DNA from: SIG510 sp045540975
GTDB lineage: Bacteria; Bacillota; Clostridia; Oscillospirales; JAAYXM01
Assembly (NCBI GenBank): GCA_045540975.1
Contig: JAZQIE010000004.1
Location: 1 to 7,360, forward strand
Direction of reading: 5' to 3'
Length of the DNA: 7,360 nucleotides
This document shows positions 1-5,454 of the stretch, in pieces; within the stretch, counting starts at the first letter, position 1; the number at the start of each line of letters is the position of its first letter. A program made the translations under genes and the position numbers. A model generated the notes under the pieces. That model did no database searches, was not told where the DNA came from, and saw nothing but the letters and a program-made list of their open reading frames with translations.

Positions 1-506
1 CCTTCGGTGTGGGTGAGCGTCTCATCACCGCGCGCAGTGAGTCGGTGTTCGGCGGTGTTTATAAACTCGCCGCGGTGGAAGAAGGCAGCGAAATCATTCC
101 GAAAATCAAGATTTCCGAAAATATCGAAAAAATCACCATCCCGGGCTTTAAGCAGGTTTGGAGACTTTACGATAACGAGAGCGGCAAGGCAATGGCAGAC
201 GTCCTCACTCTGCACAGCGAAATCATCGCAAACGATGAGCCGTACGAACTCTTCGACCCGGAAGCAACCTGGAAGCGCAAAACATTGACCGACTTTACCG
301 CACGTCCGTTGCTTGAGCCCATTTTCAAAGCAGGTAAGTGCGTCTATGAGTCTCCCGAGATTGATGAAATCCGTACCTACTGTGCGGAACAGATCGAAAC
401 TCTGTGGAGCGAAGTACTGCGGTTTGAAAATCCGCACCGCTATTATGTGGACTTGTCCCAGAAACTTTGGAACATTCGCACCACACTCCTCGCAGAAAGC
501 AAATAA
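1..506 (+). CDS. pncB: Nicotinate phosphoribosyltransferase, C-terminal part (5' end outside window)
   Basis: This is the 3' part of a nicotinate phosphoribosyltransferase, the cytoplasmic enzyme that joins nicotinate and PRPP, with ATP hydrolysis, to form nicotinate mononucleotide in NAD salvage. The reading frame is open from the left edge (first whole codon at 3) to TAA at 504-506, about 167 residues; family members are usually near 480, so roughly two thirds is missing. Recognisable family stretches are FGVGERLITA at the left edge, FGGVYKLAAVE shortly after, RPLLEPIFKAGKCVYESP in the middle, and the C-terminal RFENPHRYYVDLSQKLWNIR. An internal GTG at 9 could be mistaken for a start, but it is a valine inside the GVG motif and the frame continues upstream. 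The gene ends 14 bases before the stop of the convergent ytvI-like gene and is closed by the hairpin at 523-545. Identification is by recognised sequence pattern and is strong. Confidence 0.93.
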   Translation, partial: FGVGERLITARSESVFGGVYKLAAVEEGSEIIPKIKISENIEKITIPGFKQVWRLYDNESGKAMADVLTLHSEIIANDEPYELFDPEATWKRKTLTDFTARPLLEPIFKAGKCVYESPEIDEIRTYCAEQIETLWSEVLRFENPHRYYVDLSQKLWNIRTTLLAESK

Positions 507-520
507 AGAGGAAAAACGAT

Positions 521-1525
521 TTAAGCCGTGGCATTGCCACGGCTTTTATATATCTTAAATCCGATTGCGGCAAGCGGGGGGAGGAATACCCCGAAGAATC
601 CGAAGCAGCGGATTCCCACATAAAGGAAGAATAAGGTGAAAAACGGTGAAAGTCCGATTTGCTCACCCAAAATTTTCGGCTCGGCAATGCTCCGCGCGGC
701 GAGGATGATGAGATAAAGAAGCACCAACCCAACCGCGGTGATATAGTCACCTGCGAAAAGCCGCAACACCGCCATTGGGAGAAGGATTGCACCCGTGCCG
801 AAGACAGGCACCGCATCGAGCAGTGCGGTGAGAAATGCGAGCCCCAGCGCATAGCGAATCCGCAGCACCGAAAACCCGACAGCGAGGAGTGAAAAGGTAA
901 GGAGAAAGAGAAGTGCCGCAGCGCGAAGATAACATCCTGCGAGCTGTATCCCGTGCTTCTGCGCGGTTGCACAAAGTTTTTGCACCCTTGCTCCCAACAG
1001 GTCAAACAGGACATCCTTCTCTGCACTGAGGAAAAATGTGGCAAACAATGCGGTGAGCAGGGAGAAGAGCAACGAGGGAAGTCCGAGTGCGACCTTCCCT
1101 GCGCCCGAAATCAGCCGTTCGGAGGGAAAGGCATCGGTAAGGTGCAAGTGACTTGCCGCATTGCGAAGCGGCACGGGCAGGGAATGAATGAGCCCGCTTG
1201 CCTTGGTGTGCAGCTCCTCGATGGTGGGGAGGGAAGCGAAGAGCCCCCGTACTTCGGTGAAGATTTTTGTGCAAATAAACCAAACCGCGACCAAACCGAC
1301 CGTAAACAGAATTACGGTGCAAATGCCGCTTGCGAGTGCGCGTGGCAGATGCAAGTGTTTTTGAGATAAGGACACGGGACGTTCAATCAGCGCGGCAAAC
1401 ACCAACGCAATCAAAAACGGCGCAATAACCTTAAAAATGTATCGAAACAGAATGAATAAGGCGAAAACAACAATGAAACAATAAAAAGTGAGAACAATTA
1501 CGCGCAAATGTTTGTTTTCCGGCAA
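521..1525 (-). CDS. ytvI: AI-2E-family transporter, YtvI-like membrane protein
   Basis: This is a polytopic membrane protein of the AI-2E transporter (UPF0118) family, 334 residues, close to the usual 330-370. The C-terminal half carries the family signature: DAVPVFGTGAILLP at 237-250, AEPKILGEQIGLSP at 281-294, then a hydrophobic stretch with glycines to about residue 320. Hydrophobic segments lie near 8-48, 66-85, 151-166, 201-218, 228-247, 261-275 and 295-325, with a soluble amphipathic region around 86-145. In sporulating Firmicutes the closest named relative is YtvI, reported as a mother-cell sporulation membrane protein; transport substrate is unproven for that branch. I chose TTG at 1525-1523 because GGGAGGGG (1540-1533) lies seven bases upstream; the longer frame to ATG at 1642 would translate through the ribosome site and a likely promoter. 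It stands alone, transcribed divergently from pheB. Family is secure; the YtvI sub-assignment is moderate. Confidence 0.85.
   Translation of the reverse strand: MPENKHLRVIVLTFYCFIVVFALFILFRYIFKVIAPFLIALVFAALIERPVSLSQKHLHLPRALASGICTVILFTVGLVAVWFICTKIFTEVRGLFASLPTIEELHTKASGLIHSLPVPLRNAASHLHLTDAFPSERLISGAGKVALGLPSLLFSLLTALFATFFLSAEKDVLFDLLGARVQKLCATAQKHGIQLAGCYLRAAALLFLLTFSLLAVGFSVLRIRYALGLAFLTALLDAVPVFGTGAILLPMAVLRLFAGDYITAVGLVLLYLIILAARSIAEPKILGEQIGLSPFFTLFFLYVGIRCFGFFGVFLPPLAAIGFKIYKSRGNATA
523..547. terminator. Intrinsic terminator shared by convergent pncB and ytvI-like gene
   Basis: A perfect 10-base-pair stem (AAGCCGTGGC at 523-532 and GCCACGGCTT at 536-545) with an ATT loop is followed on the + strand by TTTTATAT, a good intrinsic terminator for pncB. 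On the - strand the same stem is followed, after about six bases, by a run of five T (512-516), so it may also stop transcription from the opposite side, less efficiently. The left arm begins at the last base of the - strand gene's stop codon (521-523), so the hairpin also encodes that protein's last seven residues. Strong for the + strand; the bidirectional role is inferred. Confidence 0.85.
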
Positions 1526-1532
1526 AGCAAAT

Positions 1533-1540
1533 CCCCTCCC
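1533..1540 (-). promoter_or_regulatory. Ribosome binding site that decides the TTG start of the ytvI-like gene
   Basis: GGGAGGGG on the - strand lies seven bases before TTG (1525-1523). No comparable purine-rich site precedes the in-frame ATG codons further upstream at 1642 and 1615, so the shorter 334-residue protein is preferred. Confidence 0.75.
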
Positions 1541-1546
1541 GTAAAA

Positions 1547-1558
1547 CAGTATATACTG
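1547..1558. repeat. Perfect 12-base palindrome over the ytvI-like -10 region
   Basis: CAGTATATACTG reads the same on both strands. It lies 21 bases upstream of the TTG start and contains the TATACT -10 candidate, so a dimeric protein bound here would block that promoter. The binding protein cannot be named from this window. It could also be a chance product of an AT-rich promoter. Confidence 0.5.
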
Positions 1559-1573
1559 AAACCAAAAAAATAT
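1548..1573 (-). promoter_or_regulatory. Candidate promoter of the ytvI-like gene
   Basis: Reading the - strand, TATACT (1553-1548) sits just upstream of the ribosome site. No good sigma-A -35 box occurs at 16-18 bases (GCAATA at 17). An ATATT element (1573-1569) with TATATACT (1555-1548) after 13 bases loosely resembles a sporulation sigma-E promoter, as would suit a ytvI relative, but the match is partial. The -10 region overlaps the palindrome at 1547-1558. Confidence 0.35.
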
Positions 1574-1676
1574 TGCTGTGCAAAATGTGTTTCTGCTGTG
1601 GACTTTCGTTTGCATCGGAAAAACAGATGTATAAAAAACCAACGGGTGTCAGATTGTATAAAAATGAAAAAAAGCA

Positions 1677-1705
1677 TTGCAATTTTCGATAGAATGTGTT
1701 ATGAT
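1677..1705 (+). promoter_or_regulatory. Sigma-A-type promoter of the pheB-hom-lysC operon
   Basis: TTGCAA (1677-1682) and TATGAT (1700-1705) are separated by 17 bases, each matching the consensus at four or five of six positions. TSS would fall near 1711-1714, giving a leader of about 55 bases. This short leader leaves no room for a lysine riboswitch or T-box, and I see no attenuator-like terminator before pheB. Confidence 0.75.
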
Positions 1706-1709
1706 ACTA

Positions 1710-1746
1710 TCCACGTGTCAAGGATAGTTTTCCGCGTGTCACGGAT
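1710..1746 (+). promoter_or_regulatory. Tandem dyad repeat at the pheB operon start point, candidate operator
   Basis: Two 16-base units, TCCACGTGTCAAGGAT (1710-1725) and TCCGCGTGTCACGGAT (1731-1746), differ at only two positions and start 21 bases apart, about two helical turns. Each has TCC and GGA as inverted arms around a constant CGTGTCA centre. Copy 1 extends outward to a perfect seven-base stem (ACTATCC 1706-1712 with GGATAGT 1722-1728); copy 2 pairs TCCG with CGGA. They sit on the predicted transcription start and just before the ribosome site. A tandem repressor operator is the likeliest reading; an RNA double hairpin is the alternative. The regulator is not identified. Confidence 0.6.
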
Positions 1747-1766
1747 TCTCGGAAAGGAGGATGCGG

Positions 1767-2207
1767 ATGGATCGCTTGCGTTATTACGTGGTCGAAGGGT
1801 CTGCGCTGCCCGAGGTTTTCCTGCGCGTTTGCGATGCGAAGCAGTATTTGCAGGCGGGCAAGGCGAAAACCGTAAATGAAGCCGCCGAAATGGCGGGAAT
1901 CAGCAGAAGCGCGTTTTATAAATACAAGGATGCGGTCAAGCCGTATTACGAAATGGCAACCGAGCGGATGATGACCTTCCACTGTATGCTCAAGGATGAG
2001 CCGGGTGTCCTCTCCGGAGTTTTGGGACACTTTGCACGCTCGGGTGCAAATATCCTGACCATCAACCAGTCCATTCCGATCAACGGGCAGGCGGCGGTCA
2101 CCATCTCGGCGGAAACCGCTCAAATGAAATTAAAGCTGGAAAGCTTCATCACAAAAGCAATGCAAATCAAAGGCGTGCTGTGGTTTGAACCGCTGGCAGG
2201 CGAATAG
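1767..2207 (+). CDS. pheB: PheB-like UPF0735 ACT-domain protein
   Basis: This 146-residue protein matches the UPF0735/PheB family, small cytoplasmic ACT-domain proteins that in Bacillus lie beside amino-acid biosynthesis genes. The exact biochemical role is not established. The N-terminal half has a helix-turn-helix-like stretch, VNEAAEMAGISRSAFYKYKD at about 36-55, the family's most recognisable signature; the ACT domain follows at about 70-142, with DEPGVLSGVLGHFARSGANI as its first strand-helix unit, the usual position for amino-acid binding. ATG at 1767 is chosen because AAAGGAGG (1753-1760) directly abuts the alternative ATG at 1761 and is six bases from 1767. It is the first gene of an operon, 15 bases ahead of hom. 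The HTH plus ACT layout suggests a ligand-sensing regulator, possibly of this operon, but that is inference. Confidence 0.88.
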   Translation: MDRLRYYVVEGSALPEVFLRVCDAKQYLQAGKAKTVNEAAEMAGISRSAFYKYKDAVKPYYEMATERMMTFHCMLKDEPGVLSGVLGHFARSGANILTINQSIPINGQAAVTISAETAQMKLKLESFITKAMQIKGVLWFEPLAGE

Positions 2208-2222
2208 AAAGGAAAGAGCAGA

Positions 2223-3458
2223 ATGAAATACGCAGCAGTATTGGGCTACGGCACAGTCGGTTCGGGTGTTGTCGAAGTCATCGAAACCAATGCGGCAGAG
2301 ATTGCAAAAAATACAGGAGATGCGGTCAAGGTCAAGTACATCGTGGACATCCGCGATTTTTCCTCCGATCCGCATGCGGATTTGTTCGTCAAGGATTTTG
2401 CGGTCGTTGAGGCGGACCCCGAAGTCAATGTCGTGGTCGAGACCATCGGCGGTCTCCGTCCCGCATACGATTTCACCAAGCGTGCGCTTCTCGCAGGCAA
2501 GAGTGTTGTCACCTCCAATAAAGAACTGGTTGCGACCCACGGTGCGGAGCTTCTCAAAATCGCACGTGAGCGCGGTGTCAACTACCTCTTTGAAGCATCG
2601 GTCGGCGGCGGTATTCCGATTATCCGCCCGATGTGCCAGTGCCTTGCGGCAAACCGCATTGACGAAGTGTTCGGCATCTTAAACGGCACCACCAACTACA
2701 TCTTAAACCGTATGATTGAAGACGGTCTCACCTTTGAAGCGGCGCTCGCAGAGGCGCAGGAAAAGGGTTATGCGGAGCGCAACCCGGCGGCAGACGTGGA
2801 AGGTCATGACGCTTGCAGAAAAATCTGCATCCTGTCCGCACTCGCATTCGGCCGTCATGTATATCCGGAATTTGTGGAAACTTCGGGCATCACCAAAATC
2901 ACTTTGGAAGATGTGGCATATGCGGAAAGCGGCGATATGGTCATCAAACTCCTCGGACGTGCAAAGCGCGCGGAAGACGGCAAGATTTTTGCATTTGTCG
3001 GCCCGCACCTTGTCCCGAAGAGTGAACTGATTGCAAATGTCAACGGCGTGTTCAACAGTGTCATGGTCCGCGGCAACGCGGTGGGCGATACCATGTTCTA
3101 CGGCCGCGGCGCAGGCAAACTCCCGACCGCAAGTGCGGTTGTGGCAGATGTCATCGATGCTTGTCAGCATACCGATAAGACCAAGTACTTCGGCTGGGAA
3201 GACAGCGACGGCTCGGTTGTGGAAGACAGCAAGAAGTTCGTTTCCGCATACTATCTCCGTGTTTCCGGTGAGAGCGTGTCCAGTGCGGTCACAGCGGTAT
3301 TCGGCGATGTGAAGTTCCTCTCCCGCGAGGGTGCAAAGCCTTCCGAGGCAGCATTCGTCACAGGTGCGATGAGCGGCTACGAACTTGAAGAAAAACTCGA
3401 AGTCTTGTCCAAATCTTGTACGGTCAGTGCACCGATGAAGGTTTTGGCATTAGACTAA
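2223..3458 (+). CDS. hom: Homoserine dehydrogenase
   Basis: This enzyme reduces aspartate-4-semialdehyde to homoserine with NAD(P)H, the branch point toward threonine and methionine. It has 411 residues, slightly short of the common 430 or so. The Rossmann cofactor motif is GYGTVGSG at 8-15. SNKELVATHG at 98-107, EASVGGGIPII at 124-134 and NGTTNYIL at 154-161 are substrate and dimer-region signatures. DVEGHDACRK at 191-200 contains the expected catalytic aspartate D196 and lysine K200. FYGRGAGKLPTASAVVADV follows at about 302-320. A C-terminal ACT region begins near 342 (YYLRVSGES) and is presumably where threonine inhibits. The start is supported by AAAGGAAAG about nine bases upstream. It lies 15 bases after pheB and 35 before lysC, so the three genes are probably cotranscribed. 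No missing key residue or frameshift is seen. Confidence 0.96.
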   Translation: MKYAAVLGYGTVGSGVVEVIETNAAEIAKNTGDAVKVKYIVDIRDFSSDPHADLFVKDFAVVEADPEVNVVVETIGGLRPAYDFTKRALLAGKSVVTSNKELVATHGAELLKIARERGVNYLFEASVGGGIPIIRPMCQCLAANRIDEVFGILNGTTNYILNRMIEDGLTFEAALAEAQEKGYAERNPAADVEGHDACRKICILSALAFGRHVYPEFVETSGITKITLEDVAYAESGDMVIKLLGRAKRAEDGKIFAFVGPHLVPKSELIANVNGVFNSVMVRGNAVGDTMFYGRGAGKLPTASAVVADVIDACQHTDKTKYFGWEDSDGSVVEDSKKFVSAYYLRVSGESVSSAVTAVFGDVKFLSREGAKPSEAAFVTGAMSGYELEEKLEVLSKSCTVSAPMKVLALD

Positions 3459-3493
3459 GATAGAACAAATTTTGATAAAGGAGAAGCGAAACA

Positions 3494-4705
3494 ATGAGTC
3501 TGATCGTGCAAAAATTCGGCGGAAGCTCGGTTGCAAATACCGAACGTATCCAGCGCGTTGCAGGAATCATTACCGATACCTATAAAGCAGGCAACGACGT
3601 GGTGGTTGTCCTCTCCGCGCAGGGCGATACCACCGATGATCTCATCGAAAAAGCAAAAGAATTAAACCCCAACCCCTCCAAGCGCGAGATGGATATGTTG
3701 CTGGCAAACGGCGAGCAGATTTCCATTTCCCTCATGGCAATGGCAATCGAGGCAATGGGCTTCCCGGTCATCTCTCTGACCGGCTGGCAGATTGGCATGA
3801 AGACCGACAGTAACTACGGCGGCGCGCGCATCCAGAAGGTGGACGCGGAGCGTGTTTCCTGCGAACTTGCAAAGCGTAAAATCGTTTTGGTCGCAGGCTT
3901 CCAGGGAATCAACAAGTATGACGACGTCACCACCCTCGGTCGTGGCGGCTCGGACACCTCGGCTGTGGCACTCGCGGTCGCGCTCAAAGCGGATTTGTGC
4001 CAGATTTTCACCGATGTTGACGGTGTTTACACCGCAGACCCGCGCATTGTAAAAGATGCAAAGAAACTTGACGAAATCACCTGCGACGAGATGCTCGAGC
4101 TTGCATCCCTCGGCGCACAGGTGCTCCACAACCGCTCGGTTGAAATGGCAAAGCGCTACCATGTTGAGCTGGAAGTTCTCTCCAGTTTCGACCGCAACAT
4201 CAAACCCGGCACCAAGATTAAGGAGGCTACTAAAATGGAAAAAATGTTCATCAGCGGCGTCGCGAAGGATAAAAACGTTGTCCGCATTTCGCTTATCAAT
4301 CTGAAAGACATCCCGGGCATCGCATTCAAAATTTTCTCTGCTTTGGCACAGAAGAAGGTCAATGTCGATATCATTCTCCAGTCCATCGGTCGCGATGGTC
4401 TCAAGGATATCAGCTTCACCGTTGATACCGCAAACCGTGACCTCGCACTCGAAGTCTTAAATGCAAACCGTGACCTCATCGGCATCGAAGACATCAAGGT
4501 CTCCGAGGACGTCTGCAAGGTCTCCATCGTCGGCGCGGGTATGATCAACAACCCGGGCGTTGCCGCAACCATGTTCGAAGCACTCGCGGGTGCAGGCATC
4601 AACATCCAGATGATCTCCACCTCCGAAATCAAGGTTTCCGTTTTGATTGCGGAAGCAGACGGCGACCGCGCACTCAAGGCGGTCCACGAAAAGTTCTTCG
4701 GTTAA
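3494..4705 (+). CDS. lysC: Aspartate kinase (alpha subunit, full length)
   Basis: This cytoplasmic enzyme phosphorylates aspartate at the start of the lysine, threonine, methionine and diaminopimelate pathways. It has 403 residues, the normal size for a single-function aspartokinase. The kinase domain occupies about 1-245, with KFGGSS at 7-12 (ATP-binding lysine K7), NGEQIS at 72-77 (conserved glutamate), GRGGSDTSA at 149-157 and FTDVDGVYTADPRIV at 162-176. Two ACT domains follow, at about 262-325 and 340-403, as in lysine- or threonine-inhibited enzymes. AAAGGAG at 3477-3483 supports the ATG. A second ribosome site inside the gene precedes an in-frame ATG at codon 248, listed separately as the beta subunit. 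No lysine riboswitch lies before it, because it is the third gene of the pheB operon. asd is not nearby, unlike some aspartokinase loci. Confidence 0.96.
   Translation: MSLIVQKFGGSSVANTERIQRVAGIITDTYKAGNDVVVVLSAQGDTTDDLIEKAKELNPNPSKREMDMLLANGEQISISLMAMAIEAMGFPVISLTGWQIGMKTDSNYGGARIQKVDAERVSCELAKRKIVLVAGFQGINKYDDVTTLGRGGSDTSAVALAVALKADLCQIFTDVDGVYTADPRIVKDAKKLDEITCDEMLELASLGAQVLHNRSVEMAKRYHVELEVLSSFDRNIKPGTKIKEATKMEKMFISGVAKDKNVVRISLINLKDIPGIAFKIFSALAQKKVNVDIILQSIGRDGLKDISFTVDTANRDLALEVLNANRDLIGIEDIKVSEDVCKVSIVGAGMINNPGVAATMFEALAGAGINIQMISTSEIKVSVLIAEADGDRALKAVHEKFFG
4220..4226 (+). promoter_or_regulatory. Internal ribosome binding site inside lysC
   Basis: AAGGAGG within the lysC coding sequence lies eight bases before an in-frame ATG (4235-4237). 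It is as strong as, or stronger than, the site of the main lysC start. It falls in the linker between the kinase domain and the ACT domains, where Bacillus subtilis lysC has its known internal start. Confidence 0.75.
4235..4705 (+). CDS. lysC: Aspartokinase beta subunit from in-frame internal start
   Basis: An ATG at codon 248 of lysC would yield a 156-residue protein beginning MEKMFISGVAKDK and made only of the two ACT domains, with no kinase domain. In Bacillus subtilis aspartokinase II the same in-frame arrangement produces a beta subunit of about 160 residues that joins the catalytic alpha chain in an alpha2-beta2 enzyme. The sequence evidence here is the AAGGAGG at 4220-4226 with ideal eight-base spacing and the start placed exactly at the domain boundary. 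Its likely role is regulatory, in binding feedback amino acids or stabilising the complex. Production of a separate polypeptide is inferred from this resemblance. Confidence 0.65.
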   Translation: MEKMFISGVAKDKNVVRISLINLKDIPGIAFKIFSALAQKKVNVDIILQSIGRDGLKDISFTVDTANRDLALEVLNANRDLIGIEDIKVSEDVCKVSIVGAGMINNPGVAATMFEALAGAGINIQMISTSEIKVSVLIAEADGDRALKAVHEKFFG

Positions 4706-4713
4706 GATTTCCT

Positions 4714-4741
4714 TCCGGAGGGGTATCCAATGCTCCCCGGA
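4714..4741 (+). other. Hairpin after lysC, no T-run
   Basis: TCCGG-A-GGGG (4714-4723) can pair with CTCCCCGGA (4733-4741) using one bulged A and one G-T pair, with a nine-base loop. No T tract follows, so it is not a classical intrinsic terminator; it may act as a 3' RNA stabiliser or a processing site between lysC and the DUF1292 gene. It begins nine bases after the lysC stop codon. Confidence 0.4.
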
Positions 4742-4756
4742 TTCATAGTCGGTTCC

Positions 4757-4787
4757 TTGAAAAACGAATTGGAATCGGTTGCATGAT
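4757..4787 (+). promoter_or_regulatory. Weak candidate promoter before the DUF1292 gene
   Basis: TTGAAA (4757-4762) is a reasonable -35 box, but the best -10 candidate, CATGAT (4782-4787), is a 4/6 match at 19 bases. Because no terminator follows lysC, readthrough from the upstream operon is at least as likely a source of transcription. Confidence 0.25.
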
Positions 4788-4807
4788 GACTGAAAGAGGA
4801 GAAAAGT

Positions 4808-5068
4808 ATGAGTAAAAAGGATTTTATCACCCTCACTCTTGAGGATGACAGCGAACTCCAATGCGCAACCCTCGGCACCTTCAAAGCAGGGGAGTATGAG
4901 TATATCGTGCTTCAGCCTGTTGCTGAGGCGGACGGCGAGGTTTTGGTTTTCCGTTTTGCGGAAGATGCGGACGGCAATCCGCTCCTTGACGAAGTGGACA
5001 GCGAAGAAGAATACCAAACCGTATCGGTCGCATTCGAGGAATTCGTTGACCGTCTCCTGGAAAACTAA
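4808..5068 (+). CDS. DUF1292 (YrzB-like) small acidic protein
   Basis: An 86-residue acidic cytoplasmic protein with the DUF1292 pattern: an opening strand FITLTLEDDSELQC at about 6-19, FKAGEYEYIVLQPV at 25-38, the strand EVLVFRFAEDADGN at 44-57, and a C-terminal helix after EEEYQTVSVAFEEFVDRLLE. The family is widespread in Firmicutes, and members such as YrzB are often encoded with yrrK and yrzL near alaS; no biochemical function is established. Here it follows lysC instead. The ATG has AAAGAGGAG about six bases upstream. There is no signal peptide, membrane segment or metal motif. The 102-base gap after lysC lacks a terminator, so it may be an operon tail gene. It is closed by the hairpin at 5076-5107. 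Confidence 0.85.
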   Translation: MSKKDFITLTLEDDSELQCATLGTFKAGEYEYIVLQPVAEADGEVLVFRFAEDADGNPLLDEVDSEEEYQTVSVAFEEFVDRLLEN

Positions 5069-5075
5069 ATGAAAT

Positions 5076-5107
5076 ATCTGCGGAACTTACGTTTCGCAGA
5101 TTTTTTT
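5076..5107 (+). terminator. Intrinsic terminator of the DUF1292 gene
   Basis: ATCTGCGGAAC (5076-5086) pairs with GTTTCGCAGAT (5091-5101) over 11 bases with one G-T pair and a four-base loop, followed by seven T (5101-5107). It begins eight bases after the stop codon and likely ends any transcript from pheB-hom-lysC as well. Confidence 0.9.
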
Positions 5108-5128
5108 CTTCCCTATTCGACAAATGTG

Positions 5129-5137
5129 TGCTATACT
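5129..5137 (+). promoter_or_regulatory. Extended -10 promoter of the small membrane protein gene
   Basis: TGTGCTATACT contains TATACT (5132-5137) with the TG dinucleotide one base upstream (5129-5130), fitting the Gram-positive extended -10 form. There is no convincing -35 box 16-18 bases upstream. It lies between the terminator of the previous gene and the ribosome site AAGGAG (5145-5150), so it fits a monocistronic gene. Confidence 0.55.
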
Positions 5138-5159
5138 AAGAAAAAAGGAGTTGATTTTG

Positions 5160-5450
5160 GTGAAAAATGCAGTGAAATACATCGTTTTGAGTGTTGCAAG
5201 TATGGTGTGCATGTTGGTGGTCTTGGTCATCACCGGCTTGATTGTCGGTGTGTCGCCGATGGCAACTCCGTCGTATATGATTGTCCCCACCGTCGGGCAT
5301 CTCGCACTCTTTGCCGCCATGGTGCTCTTTACCATTTGGAGCTTCCGCTTTTCGGACGGAAAACCCCATCAAAAACATTTGATTCTCGCGGTGTGTGTCC
5401 TCGCACTTTCTCTCACCATGTATGGGGTAAACATTCTGCTTGCCGTATAA
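5160..5450 (+). CDS. Small three-helix membrane protein of unknown function
   Basis: I do not recognise this protein. It has 96 residues and is very hydrophobic: predicted helices at about 7-30 (YIVLSVASMVCMLVVLVI onward), 43-60 (VGHLALFAAMVLFTIWSF) and 72-95 (LILAVCVLALSLTMYGVNIL). A positively charged N-terminus (VKNAVKY) and the loop RFSDGKPHQKH between helices 2 and 3 suggest an inside N-terminus by the positive-inside rule. No catalytic motif is visible. GTG at 5160 follows AAGGAG (5145-5150) by nine bases; TTG at 5157 is six bases away and would add one residue, so the exact start is uncertain. It has its own extended -10 promoter and a strong terminator, so it is probably transcribed alone. 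Coding is supported by the ribosome site, terminator placement and membrane-like composition. Confidence 0.75.
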   Translation: MKNAVKYIVLSVASMVCMLVVLVITGLIVGVSPMATPSYMIVPTVGHLALFAAMVLFTIWSFRFSDGKPHQKHLILAVCVLALSLTMYGVNILLAV

Positions 5451-5454
5451 AATC

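Noticed and set aside
325..1044. - strand open frame of 239 codons across pncB and the ytvI-like gene
   Set aside because: It overlaps two recognised genes in another frame and shows no family pattern; it is a frame shadow.
1574..1600. TGCTGTG direct repeat (1574-1580 and 1594-1600) upstream of the ytvI-like gene
   Set aside because: Only seven bases, two copies, no dyad and no further copies; compatible with chance.
1641..1655. Third copy of the operon dyad around GGTGTCAGAT
   Set aside because: It shares only the GTGTCA core; the TCC/GGA arms are missing and the spacing does not fit the 21-base period.
1706..1746. Guanidine-II (mini-ykkC) type double-hairpin riboswitch
   Set aside because: Two hairpins are present before the ribosome site, but the loops are seven to nine bases with CGTGTCA, not the ACGR tetraloops of that class, and the first arm is probably not transcribed.
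1526..1766. Lysine riboswitch, T-box or other large leader RNA before the amino-acid operon
   Set aside because: The predicted leader from the promoter to pheB is only about 55 bases, with no T-box motif, no long structured domain and no terminator.
1508..1879. + strand open frame spanning the divergent intergenic region into pheB
   Set aside because: It crosses the promoters and ribosome site of pheB and is out of frame with the clear PheB protein; no ribosome site of its own.
2130..2540. - strand open frames within hom and similar antisense frames in lysC
   Set aside because: They are shadows of highly conserved genes, with compositions typical of reverse reading.
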